Origin: Stramenopiles sp. TOSAG23-2
Taxonomy: Eukaryota; Sar
Assembly: GCA_900128395.1 (NCBI GenBank)
Contig: LT649660.1
Location: 1 to 16,002 of the forward strand
Direction of reading: 5' to 3'
Length of the DNA: 16,002 bases
This document shows, in pieces, positions 1 to 6,349 of this stretch. The notes below the pieces were generated by a model that worked only from the letters and a program-made list of their open reading frames with translations, ran no database searches and had not been told where the DNA came from. A program made the translations under genes and the position numbers. Each line of letters begins with the position of its first letter. The first letter of the stretch is position 1.

Positions 1-183
1 TTGAACATTATTATTTACCACATGAGGAAGAGAGGAAGTAAAACTATTATAACTTAGATTTTATTTTAATTTTATTAAAAAGATAAAAATAATTACGAAG
101 AGTTCGTATATATTTTTTTATAAAATAACATCATATAAATATATATTATTTTTAGGTTTCAATTTACGCTCACTTTTATTTTT
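1..183 (-). terminator. AT-rich 3' flank with candidate polyadenylation signals
   Basis: Downstream of the TAA at 184 the sequence turns strongly AT-rich with no open frame. AATAAA hexamers on the minus strand occur at 180-175 (too close to the stop), 76-71 and 65-60. The latter two, about 110-125 nt after the stop, are plausible polyadenylation signals. The cleavage site cannot be placed. Confidence 0.5.
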
Positions 184-2604
184 TTATTTTTTACCACCAC
201 CTTCACCTCCCATCAACACCATTCGTTGGTGTTGTTCCGTCAATGACAACGGGCTATGCTCTTTTGAAAAGCCTGTGGCAGATTGTGCACCGGCTGTTGC
301 CTCGATTACACCGGTTGGTGCAATATTGTCTGGTATATCGTTACCAGTTGCGCCTGTTTCGCCAGTTCCGCCGCTTGCTGCAGTTGCACCACTTGCTCCA
401 CTCATGCTACCCGTTGCAGATTCTTGATCATTGGTAGGTCCGCTAACATGTTTCCGTTCATTAGCTCCAGTTGTACCACTTTCATGAACACCAGTTGGTC
501 CACGTACTTCGTCTGCTCCAGTTGCTCCAGATACACCTGTTGACCCGCTGAATCCAGTACCACCTGTACCGTCAACACCAAGAATTGCTTCCAATTCTTT
601 CTCTGTTGCATTTACCGCGTTTTTCGTCACAAGGTAACTAGTTGCGCTTTTATTTACTGCCGTTTCTGCAGCGAATAACACACGCGAGGCGTTCCCTTCA
701 CGTAGCTTCAACGAGGCAACTATCTTCTCATCTTCCGTGCCTACCTTTTGCCCCTTCTCCTTTGCAAAATCCAACGACTTCTCTCCATCAGAGACTTGTT
801 GTTTCAGCCCATTGTCTAAAACTTCAATACGTTTTGCAACCGTTGTTGCATTCGCCAACTTTGCCTTCTCCAAGGCCGCTTGTGCTACCTGCACCTTCTT
901 CAATGCAAGCAAGTTCTTAATTATCCTTGCTTGCGCAGCTGCTGCTTTCGTATCGCGTGCTTTCTTCTCCTTCAGAAGAACAGCATCTAATTCAGCTTCA
1001 GCACTCGTTGCTTCAGCTTCCGCTGCGGTATGAATATTTTTTAAAATATCCATGCCGGCAGCTCGTCGTACCGAACCACGCGAAAGTTTGGTGGCCTTCT
1101 CTAATGCAACATCTAGACGTGATGGTCCAGTAGAGGCAGAACTAGTTGATCCCGTTGCACCAGTTAATCCCGTTGATCCCGTTGCACTAGTTGCTCCAGT
1201 CGACGATGCGGTTGATCCCGTTGCACCAGTTAATCCCGTTGATCCCGTTGCACCAGGTGCTCCAGTCGACGATACGGTTGATCCCGTTGCTTCGCTTGCA
1301 CCAGTTTCATCTGAGCCGAGCGCAATCACACCACCATCAACAACACCAATCGTACCAGTTTCCGAAGCACCAGTCTCCGCAGAACCAGTTTCATCCCATC
1401 GGGAATCCAAACCAGTTTCAGCATTGTCAAACATATGCCCAACAGCTTCCAACGCATGGTTGGTTACCGCTTGCATTTGCTTGACCGCCATATTGGTGGT
1501 CTTCGTCAATGCCACCTTTGCCTCCCGTGTGGTCTTGTTTACGACCAAGCACCCCACGCACGGTGCTTTTTTCGGTGCTACCACTTTCTGTACCGGTGGT
1601 TTTGCGGGCAACGACGTATCCACCTTCGCAACTGAAATGTTAACCATTTCTTCCATGTTCCTTTTTTTAAAGTGTTTCACCACTACCACACCCGACTTTG
1701 GGCCGCCTTCATCTGGATGAAGTACAGAAACTTCCAACCTTCTATCCAGTTCCAACACCTTCGGCTTTTCTTCCTTCACGGTCTTATTCAATGCTTGCGT
1801 TGCATTTACTACCGCCAATTGTTGTTCCATCAACAACTTCTTGCTAATACCGCCCGTCGCAGCCATTAGTTTACGTAATGCGTCTTCCGCTTCCACCTTC
1901 TTGGTTTCAGCTTCCGCAATATCCGTGAAATTCTGCTGTTGCGCAGCAATCTTCTGCAACAGCTTCTTCTTCACTGGATTGCTCTCGTTCCGAGCCGCAT
2001 CCTTCAAAAGACGGAGTTTATCTTCGTCCTTTGCCGCCTTCCTCTTCGCTTTGGTCACGTTGACTTCAGCTTCTTCTTCCGCAACCGATCTGTTAAGAGC
2101 TTCCTTCTCCTGCTCCAACTTTTCCCTCGCCTCCGATGGAAGGTCTTTATCCAAGACCTTTTCAAGTTCCTCCAACTTTTTCTTTCCATTGCTAACTTTA
2201 GCTTTTGCTGCAATTACCTTTGGATCCATCTCCAAACCCGTTTCCGCTGATCCTGTCATACCAGACATACCAGATGCACCCGTCTTTCCTCCAGTTGCAC
2301 CAGACGCTCCACTAATACCGGAAATACCGCTGATGCCAGTTGCTTTTTCTTCTTCCTTCAAGAAGTTAGCTGCAATGCCAGCACTTGGCCCTGTCGCAGA
2401 TGCGCTCATCAACGCAAGCAATTTTTTAAGTGGACTCGCCCCACCTGTAGTTCCACTACTTCCAGTAGCCATTGCTTTTTCCACGGCAACCTCCTTCTTT
2501 TTTGCCGCATCAGCTTTTGCTTTCAGCTTGGTGGCTTTATCTTCCACTACCAAAGCTTTCTCCTCCGCTTTATCCGCCGCTTCCCTCCTTCTTTTTTGCC
2601 GCAT
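184..2604 (-). CDS. Same giant protein, C-terminal part after the 94-bp frame-breaking duplication
   Basis: This frame of about 800 codons ends at a TAA (186-184). Its only nearby ATG (2604) lies inside the duplicated 94-bp unit, so it probably is not an independent gene: there is no intergenic space, and composition and architecture continue those upstream. Order: Lys/Glu/Ala helix shared with the upstream frame; Gly-Thr-Ser linker (2466-2245); helical rod (2230-1735); a basic/valine-rich stretch and a CVGC pair (1560-1549); linker with 66-bp repeats (1392-1120); helical rod (1110-565); last linker (560-215); a short tail ending in a Gly-rich, Lys-Lys terminus. No transmembrane segment or obvious lipid anchor signal is visible at the C-terminus, so attachment, if any, would be through partners. 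If expressed alone it would lack a signal peptide. Function unknown; structural role inferred. Confidence 0.75.
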   Translation of the reverse strand: MRQKRRREAADKAEEKALVVEDKATKLKAKADAAKKKEVAVEKAMATGSSGTTGGASPLKKLLALMSASATGPSAGIAANFLKEEEKATGISGISGISGASGATGGKTGASGMSGMTGSAETGLEMDPKVIAAKAKVSNGKKKLEELEKVLDKDLPSEAREKLEQEKEALNRSVAEEEAEVNVTKAKRKAAKDEDKLRLLKDAARNESNPVKKKLLQKIAAQQQNFTDIAEAETKKVEAEDALRKLMAATGGISKKLLMEQQLAVVNATQALNKTVKEEKPKVLELDRRLEVSVLHPDEGGPKSGVVVVKHFKKRNMEEMVNISVAKVDTSLPAKPPVQKVVAPKKAPCVGCLVVNKTTREAKVALTKTTNMAVKQMQAVTNHALEAVGHMFDNAETGLDSRWDETGSAETGASETGTIGVVDGGVIALGSDETGASEATGSTVSSTGAPGATGSTGLTGATGSTASSTGATSATGSTGLTGATGSTSSASTGPSRLDVALEKATKLSRGSVRRAAGMDILKNIHTAAEAEATSAEAELDAVLLKEKKARDTKAAAAQARIIKNLLALKKVQVAQAALEKAKLANATTVAKRIEVLDNGLKQQVSDGEKSLDFAKEKGQKVGTEDEKIVASLKLREGNASRVLFAAETAVNKSATSYLVTKNAVNATEKELEAILGVDGTGGTGFSGSTGVSGATGADEVRGPTGVHESGTTGANERKHVSGPTNDQESATGSMSGASGATAASGGTGETGATGNDIPDNIAPTGVIEATAGAQSATGFSKEHSPLSLTEQHQRMVLMGGEGGGKK
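1145..1290 (-). repeat. 66-bp array, about 2.2 copies (collagen-like, 22 residues)
   Basis: Units start at 1145, 1211 and 1277 (partial) and encode a 22-residue Gly-Ser-Thr-Gly-Leu-Thr type block in the middle linker of the C-terminal part. The period keeps frame. Confidence 0.92.
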
Positions 2605-2677
2605 CAGCTTTTGCTTTCAGCTTGGTGGCTTTATCTTCCACTACCAAAGCTTTCTCCTCCGCTTTATCCGCCGCTTC
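2490..2677 (-). repeat. Perfect 94-bp tandem duplication that shifts the reading frame
   Basis: Units 2490-2583 and 2584-2677 are identical over all 94 bases. The unit encodes a Lys/Glu/Ala-rich helix (EAADKAEEKALVVEDK and onward). Because 94 is not a multiple of 3, the upstream frame runs into a TAA at 2570 soon after entering the second copy, while the correct continuation lies one frame away. Deleting one copy joins the two frames exactly. Zero divergence suggests a very recent event or an assembly fault. A GT-AG intron contained in the pair (for example 2644-2563, 82 nt) could also restore the frame. Confidence 0.95.
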
Positions 2678-5600
2678 TTCATTTTCTTTAGAAGGGGATT
2701 GCTCAGCTAATTCCCGAGCTTCCTCCGCCTTCTCCTCGTCCTTACGAGCAAGATCCTTTTCCTTCTCCGCCATCGCTTTTTCAGCAGCAACTTCTTTTTT
2801 CGCCTTTGCTGTTTCTTTTGCACCTTCTGAAGCTTTCACCGCTTCTAATTTGTGCAACATAGCCGTTGCTACATTGTCCACCGCTGCTTGAGCACCACTT
2901 CCAGTACTCCCAGTACTCCCAGTACTTGCAGGAGCAGCCAACGTGTCTTTTGGTATCAAATTACCAAGACCGGCGAACGATTTATCAGCCAAGAGAAGCT
3001 TCTTCTCTTCAGCTAACTCCTTTGCTATTGCTGCTGGCCCAGTCGACGCCGTTGCAGATGGCCCAGTCGATGCAGTTGCAGATGGCCCAGTTGACGCCGT
3101 CGCCAAAGAACCAATTCCAGTCGCGCTAGTTTTTCCTCCAGTAGCGCCAGTTTTTCCTCCAGTTGCGCCAGATGCACCAGTACCCCCAGTCGCTGTTAAA
3201 AACTCAGCTTCCGATACGCCTTGCTCCTCCGCAAGCTTACGTACCTTTGCAACTTTTTGTATATCCTGTTGCATTGCTGCTTCGTCGTTCTTAACCTTTG
3301 TCTGTTGCAGACGTACCGCAGCCTCCAACTCTGGCGTATCCTCCTCCTTTGCCTTCTCCTTTAGCGCGGAGAGTTTCTGCATTTCGGATCCAATTGCTTC
3401 CTCCTTCGCAATTAGATCCGCCTTCGCTTTCTTTGCAACACGTTGTTCTGCAGAACCTGTACTTCCGCCAGTAGCACCTGTGCTACTTATTGCTTCCTCC
3501 TTCGCAATTAGATCCGCCTTCGCTTTCTTTGCAACACGTTGTTCTGCAGAACCTGTACTTCCGCCAGTAGCACCTGTGCTACTTCCTGTACTTCCTGTAC
3601 GGCTACTACCAGTTGCACTACTTCCTGTTGCACCTGTAGTACCACTTGCACCAGTTGATCCACTTGCACCAGTTGATCCACTTGCACCAGTTGCACTAAT
3701 ATCGTTCACTAATGCCGCCATTGGTGAACCTGCACCAGTTTCGGAACTACCTCCAACTTTTTTCAGTATTAAAGTTAATACTTTGGCACTACCTGTGCTG
3801 CTAGATGCACCAGGAATGGATGCAATAGCTTTCATTGCTAATTGCTCTGCACCACTTGCACCGCTAATACCGCTAATACCACTTGCACCTGTGGAACCAC
3901 TGGCACCTGTACTTCCTGTACTTCCTGTACTTCCCGTACTTCCTGTACTTCCCGTACTTCCTGTACTTCCCGTACTTCCTGTACTTCCCGTACTTCCTGT
4001 ACTTCCAGTCGAGGCTGTTCCACCTATACCACTCCCAGTACTTCCACTGGCCGATGAACCAGTACTTCTACTGGAACCAGTTGCACCAATACCAGTTGGC
4101 CCAATTGATGCAGTAGCACCAAGACCAGTTGCACCCGTACTTCTACTGGACGACGAACCAGTACTGCCACTGGACGACGAACCAGTACTGCCACTGGACG
4201 ACGAACCAGTACTTCTACTGGAACTAGTCGAGGCAGTTGCACCAATACCAGTTGCACCAGTGGATGCCGTAGCACCAAGACTAGTTGCACCAGTACTTCC
4301 ACTGGACGACGAACCTGTCGATGCGGTAGCACCACGAACTGTTGATGCCATACCAGTTGATGCAGTAGCACCAATGACAGTTGCACTACCAGTTGATGCC
4401 ATACCAGTTGATGCAGTAGCACCAAGACCAGTTGCACTACCAGTTGATGCTAAACCAGTTGCACCTGTACTACCACTGGAACCTGTACTAGCAGTACCTC
4501 CAACTACACCTGTACTTCCGCTGGACGACGAACCAGTAGTACTTCCACTGGAACCTGTACTAGCAGTACCTCCAACTACACCAGTACTTCCACTGGAACC
4601 AGTATTACTACCTGTACCATCTTCACCATCAACCACGCCAGTAGCACCACCAGTGACATCATCTTCACCATCAACCACGCCAGTAGCACCACCAGTGACA
4701 TCATCATCACCACCATCCACGCCAGTAGCACCTTCCACACCAGTACCACCAGTAGTACCAACATCGGTATATCCTACACCAGTCTGTGCATCACCGATAT
4801 TCACCTCATCGGTATCGTATGGATCAACGTATTTACCGCCTGTTACCCCCGTATTTGCACTACCAGTTGCACCTGTAGATGCCGTCATCCCGGTTGGACC
4901 ACTTGCAGCTGTCATTGCAATACCACCAATCATACCAGTTGGTCCAGTAGTACCCGACATATGACTTCCACCTGTCATACCAGACATACCCGTCATACCC
5001 GACATACCCGACATACCAGTACCAATATGACCAATCATATTTTTTCCAGTAATGATTGGACCTTTTGGGTCTCGCAACCATACCATTCCGTGTGGTCTGT
5101 GCAATTTTTCACCAACCAACACATACCAAGATGGTACATTCCTGCGCAATTCATACAACCTTTTGGCTGCTACAATGTAAAGTCCCATCAACTCCTTGCG
5201 TTTACCTTCTTTCACTTTTAAATCTTTTTCCAGATTCAACAAATCAACCTTTGCAAATCGTGATTGAAGTTTGTATTCATCAACAACATCACCACTTCCC
5301 TCATCATTATCCCGCATACCAACTTCATTCGCTTTGCTCAATGAATCCTCCATTGCTAAACGATCTGCCAATATCTTGGCATCTAACTTGGCCACCACCG
5401 CACTTGCAAAACGTACTGCTTTTAATTTAGCAGAGACATCATTCGTCGTACGAATCAAGGATTGCTTCATGTTCCATTTCAACATTGCATCTTCTTTTTC
5501 TTGATGTGCTTTTACCATGTTGGTAATGCGTTTTCTTTCAGCATCTTTAGAAAACATTTGTTGCTTTCTCATTGAAGATACTGCTTGCACCCCACCGTAC

Positions 5601-6043
5601 CGTTCATTCATCACATGTTTAAACAGGTTTACATCTTTTTTCACATGCTTTTTCACAACATCCAATGTATCATCATCCATACCATCTTTAATACTCAATG
5701 GTGATGGTGCATCGTGTGTACCAACTACTTCCTTCGCTGGGCATTTATTATTATTACCTGCACCTGCAAATACATATGTATTTACACATACATCACCAAC
5801 CAATGGACCATCTTTATTACCATCGTAACAACGACCATTGCACCAACCACATTGTGTATCCCCATCAACTACATCAGCATTATGTGATAAACATTTACCA
5901 CAACTTGTAATTTGCGCACATGTTATTTCTGCGTGATGATTAACCCTAACCAACTTTGGTGCAATTTTTTCTTCCTCATATGCAATTTCTAATCTACGTT
6001 TACGTGCTTCTAAATCCACTACATTCGTTTGCAACGATAGTAC
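2570..6043 (-). CDS. Same giant protein, exon 2 first part: PSI module, helices and long Thr-Gly-Ser repeat region; frame breaks at 2570
   Basis: This frame starts right after the intron acceptor at 6044, in the same phase as exon 1, and runs 1157 codons to a TAA at 2570. There is no convincing ATG at its beginning, which supports its being an exon rather than a separate gene. Order: a charged helix continuing the exon 1 rod; eight cysteines matching a PSI module (5920-5741); a helical segment (5700-5080); the motif PKGPIITG (5068-5045); a very long Ser/Thr/Gly/Ala repeat region (5040-3600); Lys/Glu/Ala-rich helices including a 32-residue unit present twice (3584-3393); a shorter Gly-Thr linker (3200-3030); another Lys/Glu/Ala helix. 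The last residues after KKKE are an out-of-frame tail produced by the 94-bp duplication. The most likely reading is that the native frame continues in the stretch ending at 184. Confidence 0.8.
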   Translation of the reverse strand, partial: VLSLQTNVVDLEARKRRLEIAYEEEKIAPKLVRVNHHAEITCAQITSCGKCLSHNADVVDGDTQCGWCNGRCYDGNKDGPLVGDVCVNTYVFAGAGNNNKCPAKEVVGTHDAPSPLSIKDGMDDDTLDVVKKHVKKDVNLFKHVMNERYGGVQAVSSMRKQQMFSKDAERKRITNMVKAHQEKEDAMLKWNMKQSLIRTTNDVSAKLKAVRFASAVVAKLDAKILADRLAMEDSLSKANEVGMRDNDEGSGDVVDEYKLQSRFAKVDLLNLEKDLKVKEGKRKELMGLYIVAAKRLYELRRNVPSWYVLVGEKLHRPHGMVWLRDPKGPIITGKNMIGHIGTGMSGMSGMTGMSGMTGGSHMSGTTGPTGMIGGIAMTAASGPTGMTASTGATGSANTGVTGGKYVDPYDTDEVNIGDAQTGVGYTDVGTTGGTGVEGATGVDGGDDDVTGGATGVVDGEDDVTGGATGVVDGEDGTGSNTGSSGSTGVVGGTASTGSSGSTTGSSSSGSTGVVGGTASTGSSGSTGATGLASTGSATGLGATASTGMASTGSATVIGATASTGMASTVRGATASTGSSSSGSTGATSLGATASTGATGIGATASTSSSRSTGSSSSGSTGSSSSGSTGSSSSRSTGATGLGATASIGPTGIGATGSSRSTGSSASGSTGSGIGGTASTGSTGSTGSTGSTGSTGSTGSTGSTGSTGSTGSTGASGSTGASGISGISGASGAEQLAMKAIASIPGASSSTGSAKVLTLILKKVGGSSETGAGSPMAALVNDISATGASGSTGASGSTGASGTTGATGSSATGSSRTGSTGSSTGATGGSTGSAEQRVAKKAKADLIAKEEAISSTGATGGSTGSAEQRVAKKAKADLIAKEEAIGSEMQKLSALKEKAKEEDTPELEAAVRLQQTKVKNDEAAMQQDIQKVAKVRKLAEEQGVSEAEFLTATGGTGASGATGGKTGATGGKTSATGIGSLATASTGPSATASTGPSATASTGPAAIAKELAEEKKLLLADKSFAGLGNLIPKDTLAAPASTGSTGSTGSGAQAAVDNVATAMLHKLEAVKASEGAKETAKAKKEVAAEKAMAEKEKDLARKDEEKAEEARELAEQSPSKENEEAADKAEEKALVVEDKATKLKAKADAAKKKEGSGG
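3393..3584 (-). repeat. Perfect 96-bp in-frame tandem duplication
   Basis: Units 3393-3488 and 3489-3584 are identical and encode a 32-residue block, AEQRVAKKAKADLIAKEEAI plus a Ser-Thr-Gly linker. It is the in-frame counterpart of the 94-bp duplication about 900 bp away and shows the usual way this gene grows: duplication of a helix-plus-linker unit without loss of frame. Confidence 0.95.
3906..4004 (-). repeat. (Ser-Thr-Gly)n array, 11 units of 9 bp
   Basis: Eleven 9-bp units alternate between two forms that differ at a single silent base (CCTGTACTT and CCCGTACTT on the plus strand), giving an 18-bp higher-order period. The translation is an uninterrupted Gly-Ser-Thr triplet run, that is glycine at every third position as in collagen-like sequences. 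Expansion and contraction by slippage are expected. Confidence 0.93.
4145..4216 (-). repeat. 24-bp array, three copies (SSSSGSTG)
   Basis: Units start at 4145, 4169 and 4193 and are nearly identical. Each encodes eight residues, mostly serine. It lies in the large Ser/Thr/Gly region and keeps frame. Confidence 0.9.
4621..4732 (-). repeat. 42-bp array (acidic DDVTGGATGVVDGE unit)
   Basis: Units start at 4621 and 4663 and are near-identical; a third from 4705 is more diverged. The 14-residue unit is acidic, unlike the neighbouring uncharged repeats, and could bind cations such as calcium, although this is inference only. Confidence 0.88.
5045..5068 (-). other. PKGPIITG motif, copy 2
   Basis: An eight-residue motif also found at 7367-7390. 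Both copies follow a basic stretch and precede a Thr/Ser/Gly-rich segment. Synonymous codon differences between the two copies suggest selection on the peptide rather than a fresh DNA copy. Function unknown. Confidence 0.6.
5741..5920 (-). other. PSI-type (plexin/semaphorin/integrin) cysteine module
   Basis: Eight cysteines are spaced C-x5-C-x2-C-x13-C-x2-C-x3-C-x13-C-x14-C, with the characteristic CGWC core. This is the pattern of PSI domains, small disulfide-bonded modules known from extracellular parts of receptors and matrix proteins. It supports secretion and an oxidising environment, in line with the signal-peptide-like N-terminus of exon 1. It is by far the most cysteine-rich stretch of a protein that otherwise has very few cysteines. 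The family call rests on cysteine spacing read by eye. Confidence 0.7.
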
Positions 6044-6052
6044 CTTTCATTA

Positions 6053-6165
6053 TGTAATATGTATATATATATATGGAAATGTTAGTATTTGTGTGTGTAT
6101 ATATGTGTGTGTGTGTGTGTATATAGAAGTAGTGTGGAGATGTATATATATATATATATGTATGT
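6053..6165. repeat. TA and TG microsatellites in the intron
   Basis: Runs of alternating TA (about 6059-6074 and 6141-6160) and TG/TA (about 6090-6124) on the plus strand surround the branch site. Such tracts are slippage-prone and usually polymorphic. They give a Tyr/His/Ile/Thr-rich spurious translation on the minus strand. Confidence 0.85.
6081..6087 (-). promoter_or_regulatory. Intron branch-point motif TACTAAC
   Basis: A perfect match to the TACTAAC branch consensus known from yeast and some compact eukaryotic genomes, 38 nt upstream of the proposed acceptor, within the usual branch-to-acceptor range. It is the strongest single argument that the repeat-rich gap between the two long frames is an intron. 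Confidence 0.75.
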
Positions 6166-6186
6166 AGAGGCTGTCGTCGTATAATT

Positions 6187-6343
6187 GAATACGCCAACAT
6201 GGTGCAGGATTATAGCAGGATATGTATAGATTATATGACGGTGCAGGAGTATAGAATACGCCAACACGGTGCAGGATTATAGCAGGATATGTATAGATTA
6301 TAGACGGTGCAGGAGTATAGAATATGCCAACACGGTGCAGGAT
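6187..6343 (-). repeat. Intronic minisatellite, 66/67-bp unit, about 2.4 copies
   Basis: Copies begin at 6187, 6254 and 6320; the last is partial and ends just before the splice donor. The first two differ by a 1-nt length change and a few substitutions. Each full unit contains CCTGCACC twice (minus strand), once followed by (G/A)TGTTGGCG, which resembles an element found in the coding region near 8100 and 8600. The last 98 or so residues of the long open frame ending at 6050 are translation of this and the adjoining microsatellites, not protein. Confidence 0.9.
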
Positions 6344-6349
6344 ACGTAC

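Larger units (their letters stand above)
3600..5040 (-). repeat. Long Ser/Thr/Gly/Ala repeat region of exon 2
   Basis: About 480 codons are dominated by Gly, Ser, Thr and Ala with frequent Gly-X-Thr or Gly-X-Ser triplets and recurring blocks such as TGVVGGTASTG and GATASTGMASTGS. Nested tandem arrays are described separately. The region also contains a short non-repetitive helix (AEQLAMKAIASIPG near 3800-3850). The composition favours a flexible, probably O-glycosylated linker or collagen-like segment. The antisense strand stays open for hundreds of codons here only because of the repeat codons. Confidence 0.85.
6044..6349 (-). other. Spliceosomal intron (306 nt) joining the two exons
   Basis: The donor is TCG|GTACGT at 6349, the branch site is a perfect TACTAAC at 6087-6081, and the acceptor is AATGAAAG|GTA at 6044, 38 nt past the branch adenosine. 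Both splice boundaries are in phase 0, so joining exon 1 to exon 2 keeps a charged helix running up to the PSI module. The intron is AT-rich, carries a 66/67-bp minisatellite near the donor and TA/TG microsatellites near the branch, and differs sharply in composition from the flanking exons. If read through, the frame stays open for 99 codons and then meets TAA followed by TGA. No strong pyrimidine tract precedes the acceptor. Inferred from sequence only. Confidence 0.85.

Noticed and set aside
2574-2604. ATG at 2604 as the start of a separate gene
   Set aside because: It lies inside the 94-bp duplicate in a frame not used there upstream, with no intergenic region and no signal peptide.
2570-2690. 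Programmed -1 frameshift at the A-AAA-AAG heptamer in the duplicated unit
   Set aside because: A slippery heptamer is present, but a -1 shift leads to a stop soon after; the downstream frame needs +1.
1841-2710. A 289-codon plus-strand open frame and another at 1052-1720
   Set aside because: Both are antisense shadows of Lys/Glu/Ala helices and Gly-Thr repeats; no start context or recognisable protein.
2943-4964. A 673-codon open frame on the plus strand, rich in Val, Pro, Ala and Leu
   Set aside because: It is the antisense of the Gly/Thr/Ser repeat codons, which cannot form stops in that frame. It has no independent domain, and the sense strand carries clear helices and a PSI module.
6050-6349. 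The last roughly 99 residues of the long frame ending at 6050 as real protein
   Set aside because: This is translation of minisatellite and TA/TG microsatellites; donor, TACTAAC branch site and phase-matched acceptor argue for an intron.
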